NCBI GenBank assembly: GCA_020846135.1
Contig: JADLEK010000036.1
Coordinates: 27,376-91,375, forward strand
Origin: Gammaproteobacteria bacterium
Lineage (GTDB): Bacteria; Pseudomonadota; Gammaproteobacteria; Competibacterales; Competibacteraceae
DNA length: 64,000 nucleotides
Reading direction: 5' to 3'
Part shown: positions 40,840 through 50,647 of the stretch, in pieces
How the letters are laid out: the number at the start of each line of letters is the position of its first letter
Numbering within the stretch: position 1 is the stretch's first letter
The notes under the pieces: generated by a model
Seen by the model: only the letters and a program-made list of their open reading frames with translations
Databases searched by the model: none
What the model was told of the DNA's origin: nothing
Program-made: the position numbers and the translations under genes

Positions 40840-40866
40840 GGCCGTGACGCTGTCACGGCCTTTTTG
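40840..40866 (+). terminator. Rho-independent terminator of the atp operon
   Basis: Perfect 9-bp arms GGCCGTGAC (40840-40848) and GTCACGGCC (40852-40860) with a 3-nt loop are followed by TTTTTG, 33 nt after atpC. Confidence 0.93.
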
Positions 40867-40885
40867 TTTTTAGCGGGGAGCCGGC

Positions 40886-40915
40886 GTTACAGTAACCCCG
40901 ATCGCTAGGTACAAT
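40886..40915 (+). promoter_or_regulatory. Probable sigma-70 promoter of glmU
   Basis: GTTACA (40886-40891, 4 of 6) and TACAAT (40910-40915, 5 of 6) are spaced by 18 nt. They lie just after the atp terminator and 32 nt before the glmU ATG. Confidence 0.5.
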
Positions 40916-40947
40916 AACGGCCATTTTTCAGGAGAGGCTTATTCGCC

Positions 40948-42321
40948 ATGCAGCAACTTTCAGTCGTGATCCTTGCCGCCGGCAAGGGCAAACGGATGGG
41001 TTCGGATTTACCCAAGGTTTTGCATTCGGTCGGTGGCAAGCCGTTGCTGGCTCATGTCCTAGCGACCGCCCATCATCTGGAAGCTGCGGTCCGGGTTGTG
41101 GTGTATGGGCATGGCGGCCATCAGGTTAAAACCACATTGGCAGGGGAGTCCGGGGTGCTGTGGGTCGAGCAGGCCAAGCAGTTAGGCACCGGTCACGCGG
41201 TCGCGCAGGCGCTGCCGGTGCTGGATGATGCCGGAATCACGCTGGTGCTGTATGGCGATGTGCCGCTGACCCGGCTGGAGACCCTGCAACCGCTGGTTGA
41301 TCAGGCCCGGCAAGGGCAGTTGGCGTTGCTGACCGCGAAGCTGGCCGATCCGTCCGGTTATGGTCGGATCGTCCGTAATGAGCAGGGTCAGGTGCAGCGG
41401 ATTGTTGAGGAAAAGGATGCAACGCCGGCTGAACGTGGCTTGTGTGAAGTGAACACCGGGATTTTGGCGGTATCGACCGCGAAGTTGCGTGGTTGGGTCG
41501 CGGAACTGGGCAATGAGAATGCCCAGGGCGAATACTACCTGACTGATGTGGTGGCGCTGGCGGGACACGATGGCATTGCGATTACGGCGTTCACGGCAGA
41601 TCAACCCACCGAAGTGCAAGGCGTCAACGACCGTCGGCAACTAGCGGAACTGGAGCGGTTTTACCAAAGACGGCAAGCAGAGGCCTTGTTGGACCATGGC
41701 GCGATCCTGCTCGACCCGGCGCGGGTGGACGTGCGCGGGGAAGTTGTAACCGGCAAGGATGTCGTGATCGATGTCAATGTGGTGTTTGAAGGCGTGGTTC
41801 GGTTGGGCGACCGGGTCAAAGTCGGGCCGTTCTGCGTTCTCAAGGATGCAATGATTGGCGATGACGTGGAGATTTTCTCCCATTCACGGATCGAAAGCGC
41901 GGAGGTGGGCGCCGGATCGCAAATTGGCCCGTTTGCCCGGCTGCGGCCTGGTTCGCAGTTAGCGGCGGGCGTTCATATCGGTAATTTCGTCGAGACCAAG
42001 AAGACGATCATCGGACCCGGTTCTAAGGTCAACCATCTGACCTATCTGGGTGATGCCGAGATTGGCGCGGGAGTGAACGTCGGTGCGGGCACCATCACCT
42101 GTAATTATGACGGGGCCAACAAGCATAAGACCGTCATTGACGATGGCGCGTTTATCGGCTCCAACAGCTCGCTAGTGGCGCCGGTGCGGATTGGCAAGGG
42201 CGCAACGGTCGGGGCGGGTTCAGCGGTGGGCCGCGATGTGCCGGATGGTGGGCTGTGCCTGACTCGCGCTCCACGAAAGGATGTCAGCCACTGGGAACGT
42301 CCGGCTAAACCTAAAAGCTGA
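40948..42321 (+). CDS. glmU: Bifunctional UDP-N-acetylglucosamine synthase GlmU
   Basis: GlmU acetylates glucosamine-1-phosphate and then uridylates it to UDP-GlcNAc for cell wall and LPS. The 457-aa protein has the N-terminal pyrophosphorylase motif LAAGKGKRMGSDLPKVLH (about residues 9-26). The C-terminal half is a left-handed beta-helix acetyltransferase with hexapeptide repeats (IGPFARLRPGS; NVGAGTITCNYDG). Location after the atp operon is widely conserved; glmS, which often follows, is absent here. Confidence 0.97.
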   Translation: MQQLSVVILAAGKGKRMGSDLPKVLHSVGGKPLLAHVLATAHHLEAAVRVVVYGHGGHQVKTTLAGESGVLWVEQAKQLGTGHAVAQALPVLDDAGITLVLYGDVPLTRLETLQPLVDQARQGQLALLTAKLADPSGYGRIVRNEQGQVQRIVEEKDATPAERGLCEVNTGILAVSTAKLRGWVAELGNENAQGEYYLTDVVALAGHDGIAITAFTADQPTEVQGVNDRRQLAELERFYQRRQAEALLDHGAILLDPARVDVRGEVVTGKDVVIDVNVVFEGVVRLGDRVKVGPFCVLKDAMIGDDVEIFSHSRIESAEVGAGSQIGPFARLRPGSQLAAGVHIGNFVETKKTIIGPGSKVNHLTYLGDAEIGAGVNVGAGTITCNYDGANKHKTVIDDGAFIGSNSSLVAPVRIGKGATVGAGSAVGRDVPDGGLCLTRAPRKDVSHWERPAKPKS

Positions 42322-42415
42322 GCCACGGAAAACACGGAAGATACGGAAAAGATGTTAAAGATTAAAAAGACGGTGGCGGATTTCTTTTTCACTTTGATTT
42401 TTTTGGACAAAGCTC

Positions 42416-43810
42416 ATGGTTAAAACCCGTTTCGCTCCCAGCCCCACCGGCTATCTGCACATCGGCGGCGCTCGCACTGCGCTGTTTTCCTGGCTGTACG
42501 CCCGTCGTCACGGCGGCCCCTTCGTGTTACGGATTGAAGACACCGATCTGGAACGCTCCACCCCGGAAGCGGTAAACGCCATTCTGGAGGGGATGGCCTG
42601 GCTGGGTCTGGATTATGACGAGGGGCCGTTCTATCAGACCCAGCGCTTTGATCGATACCGCGAGGTGTTGCAACAACTCCTGCAGGACGGTGGGGCTTAT
42701 TACTGCTATTGCACTCGCGAGGAGCTGGACGCTTTGCGCGAAGAGCAGAAAGCGCGGAAAGACAAGCCGCGTTATGACGGGCGTTACCGCGACTATGCCG
42801 GTCCGCCGCGCGACGGGGTGGAGCCGGTGGTGCGGTTCCGCAATCCGCTCAATGGCGAGATGGTGGTCGATGATCTGATTCACGGTCGGATCGTGTTCCA
42901 GAACACCGAACTGGATGATCTGATCATCGCCCGCGCTGATGGGACGCCGACCTACAACTTCTGCGTGGTGGTGGATGACATGGATATGGGCATCACCCAT
43001 GTCATTCGTGGCGATGATCACATCAACAATACCCCGCGCCAAATCAATATCCTCAAGGCGCTGGGCGTTCCGGTTCCCCAATACGGCCATGTGCCGATGA
43101 TTCTCGCCCCGAATGGCCAGAAGCTGTCCAAACGGACCGGCGCGGCCAGCGTGATGGAATACCGCGATCTGGGTTATCTGCCGGAAGCAGTGCTGAATTA
43201 TCTGGTGCGGCTCGGCTGGTCGCATGGCGATCAGGAGGTTTTTTCTCTGGACGAGATGATCGAGTTATTCGATCTCGCCGATTGCAACAAAGCGCCTTCA
43301 GCGATCAATTCTTCCAAGTTGATCTGGCTGAACAAGCACTATATGAAAACGCTGGACCCGGTTCATGTCGCCCGCCATTTGAGCTGGCATATCGGGCAAC
43401 TGGATATCGATCCCAGCGCCGGACCGCCGCTAGCCGAGGTGGTCAAGGCCTTTGCCGACCGTTCCGACACCCTCAAGGATTTGGCGCAAGCTGCCGCTTT
43501 TCTATACCGCGAATTTGCCGATTACGACCCCAAAGCTGCCGGTAAGCACCTGACGGCTGCCGCCCATGCGCCACTGCAACAACTGGGTGAGGCATTCGCA
43601 GCATTGCCGGAGTGGCGGGCCGAGCCGATTCATGAGGCGATCAAGCAGGTGGCCGAAGCAGGCGATTTGGCGCTGGGCAAAGTCGCCCAGCCGCTGCGAG
43701 TCGCGGTCACCGGGACTGCGGTATCGCCACCGATTGACATCACCCTGGAACTGCTGGGTCGGGCGAAAACCGTGGCGCGGATTGAGCGGGCGCTGGCGCG
43801 GATCGGTTAA
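42416..43810 (+). CDS. gltX: Glutamyl-tRNA synthetase
   Basis: The 464-aa class I synthetase attaches glutamate to tRNA-Glu. HIGH-type motif [18 protein letters not shown] is at residues 7-24, and the KMSKS equivalent reads KLSKRTGA (near residue 240). [10 protein letters not shown] and [15 protein letters not shown] are also diagnostic. The C-terminal anticodon-binding part is complete. The short gap after glmU holds an AT-rich segment with three ACGGAA copies and no clear promoter. Confidence 0.97.
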   Translation: MVKTRFAPSPTGYLHIGGARTALFSWLYARRHGGPFVLRIEDTDLERSTPEAVNAILEGMAWLGLDYDEGPFYQTQRFDRYREVLQQLLQDGGAYYCYCTREELDALREEQKARKDKPRYDGRYRDYAGPPRDGVEPVVRFRNPLNGEMVVDDLIHGRIVFQNTELDDLIIARADGTPTYNFCVVVDDMDMGITHVIRGDDHINNTPRQINILKALGVPVPQYGHVPMILAPNGQKLSKRTGAASVMEYRDLGYLPEAVLNYLVRLGWSHGDQEVFSLDEMIELFDLADCNKAPSAINSSKLIWLNKHYMKTLDPVHVARHLSWHIGQLDIDPSAGPPLAEVVKAFADRSDTLKDLAQAAAFLYREFADYDPKAAGKHLTAAAHAPLQQLGEAFAALPEWRAEPIHEAIKQVAEAGDLALGKVAQPLRVAVTGTAVSPPIDITLELLGRAKTVARIERALARIG

Positions 43811-43883
43811 TTCTTCAACTCTGGCGCGATACAGCTACACTTTAACTTCAAGGGGAAACCCGCATCCCGCCTGGAGCTTCGTC

Positions 43884-46800
43884 ATGCCCGTCGATCTCGC
43901 CCAACACGCTCAAGCTGCCGGTGGTTATCTTCTCGCTGACGCTCATTACGGGACCTTTCTCACTGCTGCCGGCACTGGTTATTCGGCGTGGAATGATTTG
44001 GCGCTCACTCGCTGGAATCCCGATTTAATCGAGGGTGGCGGTGGGTTGCTGCTGTATTTTCGCGATGTGGAGAGCCGCCAGTTCTGGTTATTCGGCCAGG
44101 CGGCGGAAACTCAGGACAGCCGGTTTTGTGGCGGTATTGCTAAATTTCGCCAGCAGCAGAACGGCATTGAAGCCCTCATCGAAATCTGCGTCGCCCCGGA
44201 TGCTGATCTGGAATTGCGCCGGATCACGCTTCGCAACCTGAGCGATCAGCCTCAGCGAATCGAACTCACCAGTTATGCCGAGGTGGTGCTGAATCACTGG
44301 GCCGCTGACGCAGCGCATCCGGCCTTTTCCAAGCTGTTCATTCAAACCGAATGGGCGGCGGAATCGCAGGCATTACTCGCTCGGCGGCGTCCTCGCAGTC
44401 ATGAAGAATTACCGTGCTGGCTGGTTCACGCGCTGGTGGGTGAAAGTGCCGGCAAAGGCGAGGGAGTCCAGTATGAAACCGACCGTGCCCGCTTTATTGG
44501 CCGGGGTTATTCACTGGCTGCACCCCGCGCGCTGAAGTTGGTGGCGCCGCTGTCCGGCACCGTCGGTAATGTTCTCGATCCCATCGTCAGTTTGCGGCAA
44601 ACGGTGGAACTGGCGGCGGGCGGCGTAGCGCAAGTGACGTTTCTGCTAGGTGCGGCTTCGGAGCGGGAAGCTGCGCTGGCCTTGGCAACCGGTTATCAGC
44701 AGGCAGCGGAAATTAATGCGGCTTTTGCAGCAGCAGCGAGTCGTGACACAAGTTCTCCTTCGCCAACAGTCCCCCAGCGCTTTACCAAAATCCCCCCCGC
44801 CCCCCTCTTTCAAAAGGGGGAGGCGCAGTCAGGGGGATTCACGGATCAGGCGAAATCAGCGCTCCAGTTCTGGAATGGCTACGGCGGCTTCAACGCTGCC
44901 GGTGATGAGTATGTGATCCGCCTGGAACCAGATGCCGATGGTCGGTTGAAATTGCCGCCGCAGCCGTGGGTCAACATCATCGCCAACCCGCAATTTGGTT
45001 TTATTACCAGTGAAACCGGCGCGGGTTCGACTTGGAGTCAGAACAGCCGCGAAAACCGGCTGACCCCGTGGTTCAACGATCCAGTGCTGGACCCGCATGG
45101 CGAGGCGTTGTACCTGCGCGATGAAGCGGACGGCACATTCTGGTCAGTGCTGCCCGGCCCGATTCCGCAGCCGGTACCCTGCGAAGTCCGGCATGGTTTC
45201 GGTTACAGCCGTTATCGCCAGCTTAGTCAGGGCTTGGAACAGCAGGTTTGGCTGTTCGTCCCGCGTGAAGATCCGGTCAAAATCACCCGGATTCGGCTGC
45301 ACAATCACCGCGATCAACCCTGTCGCCTAGCGCTTTACAGCTACGCTCGCCTGGTGCTGGGCGTATTACCGGGCGACCACGCGGTGGAACTGACCATCGA
45401 ATCAGACGCTGCGACCGGCGCATTGCTGGCCGAAAACCGCAACGGCGAATTTGCCGGGCGGATCGCGTTTGCCGCCGGAGCGCCGACCGATCCGATCCCG
45501 ATTCACGTCACCGGCGACCGCGCCGAGTTTATCGGGCTGCATGGCAGTCCAGCCCAACCGGCAGCGTTATGGCGTGAAGCCTTGAGTGGCCAGGTGGGCG
45601 CTGGACTTGATCCCTGTTTTGCGCTGCAAATCACCCTGACTCTGGAGCCGGGCGAGGCGGTCGAATACGCCTTTCTGCTGGGTGAAGCGGCGGATCGGGA
45701 CGAGGCGCGGCGGCTGATTGACCGCTATCGGGAAGATGGTGCGGTCGAGACGACCTTGACCGAGGTTCAAACCTTCTGGCGGGACTGGCTGGCGGCGGTG
45801 CAGATCGAGACGCCCGACCCGGCGCTGAACCTGATGGTCAATGGCTGGCTGGCTTATCAAACCCTCAGTTGCCGGTTGTGGGGCCGTTCCGCGTTCTACC
45901 AGTCGGGCGGCGCGTTCGGTTTCCGCGACCAGCTGCAGGACGCCGCCGCGCTGATTTACCACGACCCGCAACTAACCCGCCGCCAATTATTGCTGCACGC
46001 CGCCCATCAGTTCGCAGAGGGTGACGTGTTGCACTGGTGGCATCCGCCGGGCGGGCGCGGGATTCGCAGCCGGTGCAGCGATGATCGGCTCTGGCTGCCC
46101 TATCTGGCCGCTTTTCATGCCCGGGTGACCGGCGACTGGAGCCTGTTCGGCGAGCCTGTTCGTTTTCTGAAGGCGCGGCCATTACAACCGGGCGAAGATG
46201 AGGCGTTTCTGACTCCGGAAAATTCCGGCGAGACCGCTACCCTGTATGAACACTGTTGCCGGGCGCTGGATCGGTCGTTGACCCAAGGCGTTCACGGTTT
46301 GCCGCTGATGGGAACCGGCGACTGGAATGACGGGATGAACCGGGTGGGGCGGCAAGGGCGCGGCGAAAGCGTCTGGCTGGGCTTTTTCCTCTACGCCACG
46401 CTCGGCGAATTTATCCCGGTCTGCGGCCAGCACGGCGACCATAACCGCACCCGGCGCTATGCCGCGTTCCGCCGCGATCTGGCCGAGGCGCTGAACCAGC
46501 ATGGTTGGGATGGCGATTGGTACCGGCGCGCCTGGGATGATGACGGCGCGATGCTCGGTTCCAATACCAGCGCTGAGTGCCGGATTGACGCGCTGGCTCA
46601 GGCATGGGCGGTTCTGGCCAAGGCGGCCCCGTGGGGTCGGGCGGAAACGGCGATGGATGCGGTTGAACGACATCTGGTGTCGGAAGCGGACGGCTTGATC
46701 CGGTTACTTACCCCACCCTTTGTGAACACCCTCCAGGATCCCGGCTATATCAAGGGCTATGTCGCCGGAGTGCGGGAAAACGGCGGCCAGTACACTCATG

Positions 46801-47330
46801 CCGCGTTGTGGGTGGTGCGGGCGCTGGCGGAACTGGGTCGGCGCGACCGGGCCGTGAAATTGCTGGAAATGCTGAATCCGATCCACCATGCGCTGACCCC
46901 GGAAGCAGTCGCTGTTTACCGGCTCGAACCGTTCATGGTCGCCGCCGATGTTTACGGCGCGGCTCCGCATCTTGGGCGCGGCGGCTGGAGCGGCTACACC
47001 GGCGCAGCGGGTTGGATGCTGCGGGTGGCGCTGGAATCGATTCTGGGCCTGGAGTTGGTTGAGGATCACATCCTGCGGCTGCGCCCGTGCATTCCTGACG
47101 ACTGGCCGGGTTTCCGCCTGCGCTATCGACTATCCGATGGTGATGCGGTTTACGACATTGCAATGCGGAATCCCGCTGGCGTCGCCGAACAGGTGATTTC
47201 GGTGGAGATCGATGAAGCGCCGGGCATCGTGAAAGAGAACGCAGCTTGCGTTCCCCTGTTCCGGGATGGCCGCATTCACCAGGTTGTGGTGACGCTGGGA
47301 GCGACAGACGGTGGAAGGTCCCTTGGCTGA
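43884..47330 (+). CDS. GH94 (glycosyltransferase 36-type) beta-glucan phosphorylase-like protein
   Basis: The 1148-aa protein resembles the phosphorylase half of cyclic beta-1,2-glucan synthase NdvB and stand-alone 1,2-beta-oligoglucan phosphorylases. A first beta-sandwich region (AGTGYSAWNDLALTRWN; LYFRDVESRQFW; LTSYAEVVLN) and a second one (ETGAGSTWSQNSRENRLTPW) precede the (alpha/alpha)6 barrel. The catalytic motif GDWNDGMNRVG lies at residues 812-822. The NdvB glycosyltransferase and membrane parts are absent. The ATG at 43884 follows GGAG by 8 nt; codons further upstream overlap gltX and are not coding. A palindromic repeat is inserted in frame at residues ~302-319. The stop overlaps the HDOD gene by 20 nt. 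The substrate is inferred, and cellobiose-type phosphorolysis is also possible. Confidence 0.88.
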   Translation: MPVDLAQHAQAAGGYLLADAHYGTFLTAAGTGYSAWNDLALTRWNPDLIEGGGGLLLYFRDVESRQFWLFGQAAETQDSRFCGGIAKFRQQQNGIEALIEICVAPDADLELRRITLRNLSDQPQRIELTSYAEVVLNHWAADAAHPAFSKLFIQTEWAAESQALLARRRPRSHEELPCWLVHALVGESAGKGEGVQYETDRARFIGRGYSLAAPRALKLVAPLSGTVGNVLDPIVSLRQTVELAAGGVAQVTFLLGAASEREAALALATGYQQAAEINAAFAAAASRDTSSPSPTVPQRFTKIPPAPLFQKGEAQSGGFTDQAKSALQFWNGYGGFNAAGDEYVIRLEPDADGRLKLPPQPWVNIIANPQFGFITSETGAGSTWSQNSRENRLTPWFNDPVLDPHGEALYLRDEADGTFWSVLPGPIPQPVPCEVRHGFGYSRYRQLSQGLEQQVWLFVPREDPVKITRIRLHNHRDQPCRLALYSYARLVLGVLPGDHAVELTIESDAATGALLAENRNGEFAGRIAFAAGAPTDPIPIHVTGDRAEFIGLHGSPAQPAALWREALSGQVGAGLDPCFALQITLTLEPGEAVEYAFLLGEAADRDEARRLIDRYREDGAVETTLTEVQTFWRDWLAAVQIETPDPALNLMVNGWLAYQTLSCRLWGRSAFYQSGGAFGFRDQLQDAAALIYHDPQLTRRQLLLHAAHQFAEGDVLHWWHPPGGRGIRSRCSDDRLWLPYLAAFHARVTGDWSLFGEPVRFLKARPLQPGEDEAFLTPENSGETATLYEHCCRALDRSLTQGVHGLPLMGTGDWNDGMNRVGRQGRGESVWLGFFLYATLGEFIPVCGQHGDHNRTRRYAAFRRDLAEALNQHGWDGDWYRRAWDDDGAMLGSNTSAECRIDALAQAWAVLAKAAPWGRAETAMDAVERHLVSEADGLIRLLTPPFVNTLQDPGYIKGYVAGVRENGGQYTHAALWVVRALAELGRRDRAVKLLEMLNPIHHALTPEAVAVYRLEPFMVAADVYGAAPHLGRGGWSGYTGAAGWMLRVALESILGLELVEDHILRLRPCIPDDWPGFRLRYRLSDGDAVYDIAMRNPAGVAEQVISVEIDEAPGIVKENAACVPLFRDGRIHQVVVTLGATDGGRSLG
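44789..44839. repeat. Palindromic repeat inserted in frame within the GH94 gene
   Basis: The segment has outer arms of the AATCCCCC / GGGGGATT type and an inner hairpin (CCCCCTCTTT around CAAAAGGGGG). It reads KIPPAPLFQKGE then SGGF in the coding frame, the usual peptide of the dispersed AATCCCCC...GGGGGATT intergenic repeats of proteobacteria. It falls in the linker between the two beta-sandwich regions, is flanked by Ser/Thr/Pro-rich codons, and does not break the frame. Confidence 0.8.
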
Positions 47331-48228
47331 ACCATCGTCACCCGTGGCGCCACCGCGTCGCATCACTCTCGGAGCCTTGGTGCGGGATATCCAGACCTTG
47401 GTGTCCCTGCCTGACGCGCTGATCCGGCTCAACGCGCTCATTGACGATCCCAACACCCGGATCGCTGATCTGGCGGAAGTGATTCTCTGCGATCCAGGGC
47501 TATCAGCCCGGTTGTTGCGGTTGATCAACAGCGCCTACTACGGATTGCCCAACCGGGTCGACTCGATTCCGCGCGCCATCAATCTGATCGGTCAGCGGAC
47601 CTTGCGCGATCTGGTGTTTGCCTCTTCCGCCGTTAATCTGTTTGATGGCTTGCCCCCGGAACAGATCAACATGGACCGGTTCTGGCTGCATAGCATCGCC
47701 TGTGGAGCCACTGCCCGGTTGTTGGCCCGGCGCAAGCGCCTGATGAATGCCGATCGACTGTTTATCGCTGGTCTTTTGCATAGCATCGGCAAGCTGGTTT
47801 TTTATAGCCAGTGTTCGGATCAATATCGCAACGTGCTGGATCGTGTCGAACGCGGCGAATGCGATCTGCTGACCGCAGAACGACGCGTGTTTGGTTTCAA
47901 CTGGGTCGAATTGAGCGCGGAACTGGTCAGGGCCTGGCGCTTGCCTGACTATCTGCGCATGGCGGTCGCTTATCAGTTGCGGCCGACTCAAGCGCCGGAA
48001 TACCGGCTGGAAACCTGGATCGTCCATATCGCCGCACGAATCGCCACTGACTTGCAAACGAATGTCACCGCCAATCCCGTTGCCGGATCCAGCCCGCAAA
48101 ATCTGACCAAGTTTGTCCGGTTGCTACAGCTCCCACCCAATTCGCTGGACACGTTTCCCGATGAAGTCAGGCAAGCCGCTACCGAGATTTTTGCGATTGT
48201 CCGTCCCGGCGCAACACCGGATTTCTAA
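47311..48228 (+). CDS. HDOD-domain signalling protein
   Basis: The 305-aa protein is mostly one HDOD domain (about residues 22-220): LVSLPDALIRLNALIDDPNT, LCDPGLSARLLRLINSAYYG and IAGLLHSIGKLVFYSQ. In HDOD proteins the metal ligands of true HD phosphohydrolases are partly lost, and they act as regulators of motility, c-di-GMP or stress responses. No receiver or GGDEF domain is attached. The GTG start at 47311 lies inside the end of the GH94 gene (20-nt overlap), implying coupled translation. The downstream neighbour is lpxB. Confidence 0.88.
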   Translation: MEGPLAEPSSPVAPPRRITLGALVRDIQTLVSLPDALIRLNALIDDPNTRIADLAEVILCDPGLSARLLRLINSAYYGLPNRVDSIPRAINLIGQRTLRDLVFASSAVNLFDGLPPEQINMDRFWLHSIACGATARLLARRKRLMNADRLFIAGLLHSIGKLVFYSQCSDQYRNVLDRVERGECDLLTAERRVFGFNWVELSAELVRAWRLPDYLRMAVAYQLRPTQAPEYRLETWIVHIAARIATDLQTNVTANPVAGSSPQNLTKFVRLLQLPPNSLDTFPDEVRQAATEIFAIVRPGATPDF

Positions 48229-48243
48229 GGGGTTTCCCGAAAG

Positions 48244-49410
48244 ATGCATATTGCCCTGGTCGCTGGTGAACTGTCCGGCGATCTGCTGGGCGCTCCGCTG
48301 ATCGCCGCGTTGCAATCCCGTTATCCCCACGCCCGATTCAGCGGCGTCGGCGGTCCCGCCATGATTGCGCAGGGACTGCAAAGCCAGGTTCCACTGGAAC
48401 GGCTGGCCGTGATGGGCCTGGTGGAAGTATTGCGCCATCTCCCGGAACTGCTGCGGATTCGCCGGCAACTCTACCGCCATTTGCTGGCTGATCCGCCGGC
48501 GGTGCTGATCGGGATCGACGCGCCGGATTTCAACCTCGGTCTGGAGCGCCGGTTGCGGGTTCACGGTATTCCGACCGTCCATTATGTCAGTCCCTCGGTG
48601 TGGGCATGGCGACCGTGGCGAGTGCGCAAAATTGCCCGGTCGGTGGATTTGATCCTGACCCTGTTGCCCTTTGAAGCCGGGTTTTATCAGGATCGCGGCG
48701 TCCCGGTGCGGTATGTGGGTCATCCGCTGGCCGATGCGATTCCGCTGCACAGCGATCCAGTGCTAGCCCGGCTCGCGCTGAATCTGCCATGGCCAGCTCA
48801 TGCCCGAATCGTCGCTTTGTTGCCGGGTAGTCGGGTCGGTGAGGTCAAGCGATTAGGGCCGCTGTTTCTAGAAACCGCCCAATGGCTTCATAGCCAACGC
48901 CCCGATCTGCATTTCCTGCTGCCGGCGGCAACCCCGGCACTGCACGATCTGCTGGAGATGATGCGTTTGGTACAAGCGCCGGATGTGCCACTGACTCTGT
49001 TGCAGGGCCATTCCCGCGAGGCGATGACGGCGGCTGAGGTGGTGTTGCTGGCCTCAGGAACCGCCACGTTGGAGGCGATGTTGCTCAAACGGCCGATGGT
49101 GGCGGCCTATCGGGTTGCGCCGCTGACCGCCTGGATTGCCCGCCCCTTTGTGAGTACGCCTTATTTTGCCTTGCCTAATTTACTGGCGGGGCGCGAGTTG
49201 ATTCCCGAGTTTATTCAGGATGCCGCGACGGTAGCGAATCTGGGACCGGCGGTGTTGCGCTGGCTGGAGGATGACGCGGCGCGTGAGGCGTTGACGGCGG
49301 AGTTTGCGGCGCTGCATGGCGCATTGCGCTGCGATGCCAATCAGAAGGCGGCTGAGGCGGTGGCGGAGTTGCTGGAGCAGTCCTTGCGCCCAGAACCGCC
49401 GGCGGGATGA
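48244..49410 (+). CDS. lpxB: Lipid-A-disaccharide synthase
   Basis: LpxB joins UDP-2,3-diacylglucosamine and lipid X to form the lipid A disaccharide. The 388-aa GT-B protein has the family start LVAGELSGDLLGAPLI, GIDAPDFNLGLERRL, HYVSPSVWAWRPWRVRKIA and LLPGSRVGEVKRL. It sits 15 nt after the HDOD gene, away from the usual lpxD-fabZ-lpxA cluster. Confidence 0.96.
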   Translation: MHIALVAGELSGDLLGAPLIAALQSRYPHARFSGVGGPAMIAQGLQSQVPLERLAVMGLVEVLRHLPELLRIRRQLYRHLLADPPAVLIGIDAPDFNLGLERRLRVHGIPTVHYVSPSVWAWRPWRVRKIARSVDLILTLLPFEAGFYQDRGVPVRYVGHPLADAIPLHSDPVLARLALNLPWPAHARIVALLPGSRVGEVKRLGPLFLETAQWLHSQRPDLHFLLPAATPALHDLLEMMRLVQAPDVPLTLLQGHSREAMTAAEVVLLASGTATLEAMLLKRPMVAAYRVAPLTAWIARPFVSTPYFALPNLLAGRELIPEFIQDAATVANLGPAVLRWLEDDAAREALTAEFAALHGALRCDANQKAAEAVAELLEQSLRPEPPAG

Positions 49411-49437
49411 AGCGCCGACGGGTTAGGTTTAATTGAT

Positions 49438-50016
49438 TCAGGCGTATTGCTGGGCGACAAAATCCCAGTTGACCAGATTCCAGAACGCCTCAACATACTT
49501 GGGCCGCAGGTTGCGGTAATCGATGTAATAGGCGTGTTCCCACACATCGCAGGTCAGCAGCGCTTTTTTGCCCGCAGTCGCCGGAGTGCCGGCGTTAGAG
49601 GTGCTGAGCAGTTCGATGGAACCATCCGGGTTCTTGACCAGCCAGCCCCAGCCGGAACCGAAGGTGCCAATCGCCACCTTGGCGAATTCTTCCTTGAACG
49701 CTGCGAACGATCCGAACTTCTGAGTGATCGCCGCCGCCAGCGCACCGGTCGGTTCGCCGCCGCCATTGGGCGAGAGGCAATGCCAGTAGAAGGTGTGATT
49801 CCAGACCTGCGCGGCATTGTTGAACACGCCGCCGGACGATTTCAGCACGATCTCTTCGAGCGACAGATTCTCGAATTCCGTGCCTTTAATCAGGTTGTTC
49901 AGGTTGGTCACATAGGTCTGGTGGTGCTTGCCGTAGTGATATTCCAGAGTTTCCGCCGAAATGTGCGGCTCCAGGGCGTTCTTGGCGTAGGGCAGTTCGG
50001 GTAACTGATGAACCAT
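49438..50016 (-). CDS. sodB: Superoxide dismutase, Fe type
   Basis: The 192-aa enzyme dismutates superoxide. Predicted metal ligands are H27, H74, D157 and H161. Gln70 in the [13 protein letters not shown] motif is at the position typical of Fe rather than Mn enzymes. A GGAG Shine-Dalgarno lies 7 nt before the ATG. It is convergent with lpxB and divergent from the BON lipoprotein. The 238-nt intergenic region upstream should hold both promoters, but no clear Fur-type site was seen. Confidence 0.96.
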   Translation of the reverse strand: MVHQLPELPYAKNALEPHISAETLEYHYGKHHQTYVTNLNNLIKGTEFENLSLEEIVLKSSGGVFNNAAQVWNHTFYWHCLSPNGGGEPTGALAAAITQKFGSFAAFKEEFAKVAIGTFGSGWGWLVKNPDGSIELLSTSNAGTPATAGKKALLTCDVWEHAYYIDYRNLRPKYVEAFWNLVNWDFVAQQYA

Positions 50017-50254
50017 GGTCTTGCTCCATATGATCGGTTGGGGGATTGACGATTGGTGAGTGAATTGGAACCAGTGCCGAGTTTAGCGCCGGTTGGAGTC
50101 CGGTGACCACGTCAAGTTTCACAAATCACCCATTGGGCGGTAAAACCGGGGCGGGTTACGAACGGTAGCGGTATGGTATCCTTTCGCCGCCTCGCGCCGG
50201 ATCGGCTCGATACCGCCTGGCGCTCCCCTATTCCCAATTCACGGAGACCGTCCC

Positions 50255-50614
50255 ATGAATACCCGTAACCTCATCATCCCGGCGCTCCTGATCGCCGCTC
50301 TGGCCGCTACCGGCTGCGCCACTCTTGGCGGCAGCGACAGCAGCGATAGCGACAGCAGTTCCAGCGCGACCCGCTCCAGCAGCGGGCGTAGCGGCCCCAC
50401 CGTCAGCGATTCCGACATCGTCTCGGCCATCAAGGACGCCTTCAAGCAGGACCCGCAACTGGCCGCCGCCAGCATCAGCGTCAATGCGAGTCAGGGCGTG
50501 GTCACTCTGAGCGGTACTGTCCCCAGCGCGCTGGTGTATAACCGGGCGATTTCCGTAGCGCGCAGCGCCCCCGGAGTGCGTCCGCCGGTCAACGCCGCCA
50601 ACCTGAAATTCTAA
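50255..50614 (+). CDS. BON-domain lipoprotein
   Basis: The 119-aa product has a lipoprotein signal (IIPALLIAALAATGC, acceptor Cys at residue 21). A Ser/Asp-rich tether (about 25-48) follows, then one BON domain (SDSDIVSAIKDAFKQDPQLA; ISVNASQGVVTLSGTVPS). BON proteins such as OsmY and DolP bind lipid and support envelope integrity. A GGAG precedes the ATG. The asparagine-synthetase-like gene follows after 33 nt on the same strand. Confidence 0.9.
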   Translation: MNTRNLIIPALLIAALAATGCATLGGSDSSDSDSSSSATRSSSGRSGPTVSDSDIVSAIKDAFKQDPQLAAASISVNASQGVVTLSGTVPSALVYNRAISVARSAPGVRPPVNAANLKF

Positions 50615-50647
50615 GCCCCCGCCTCCCTTTCCTGACAGCGACCAGCT

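Noticed and set aside
42322..42415. Three ACGGAA copies between glmU and gltX as a regulatory repeat
   Set aside because: Short and irregular; no support for function beyond a simple-sequence pattern.
43566..43883. N-terminal extension of the GH94 frame into gltX
   Set aside because: The extension overlaps gltX codons, has no family resemblance, and ATG 43884 has a proper GGAG.
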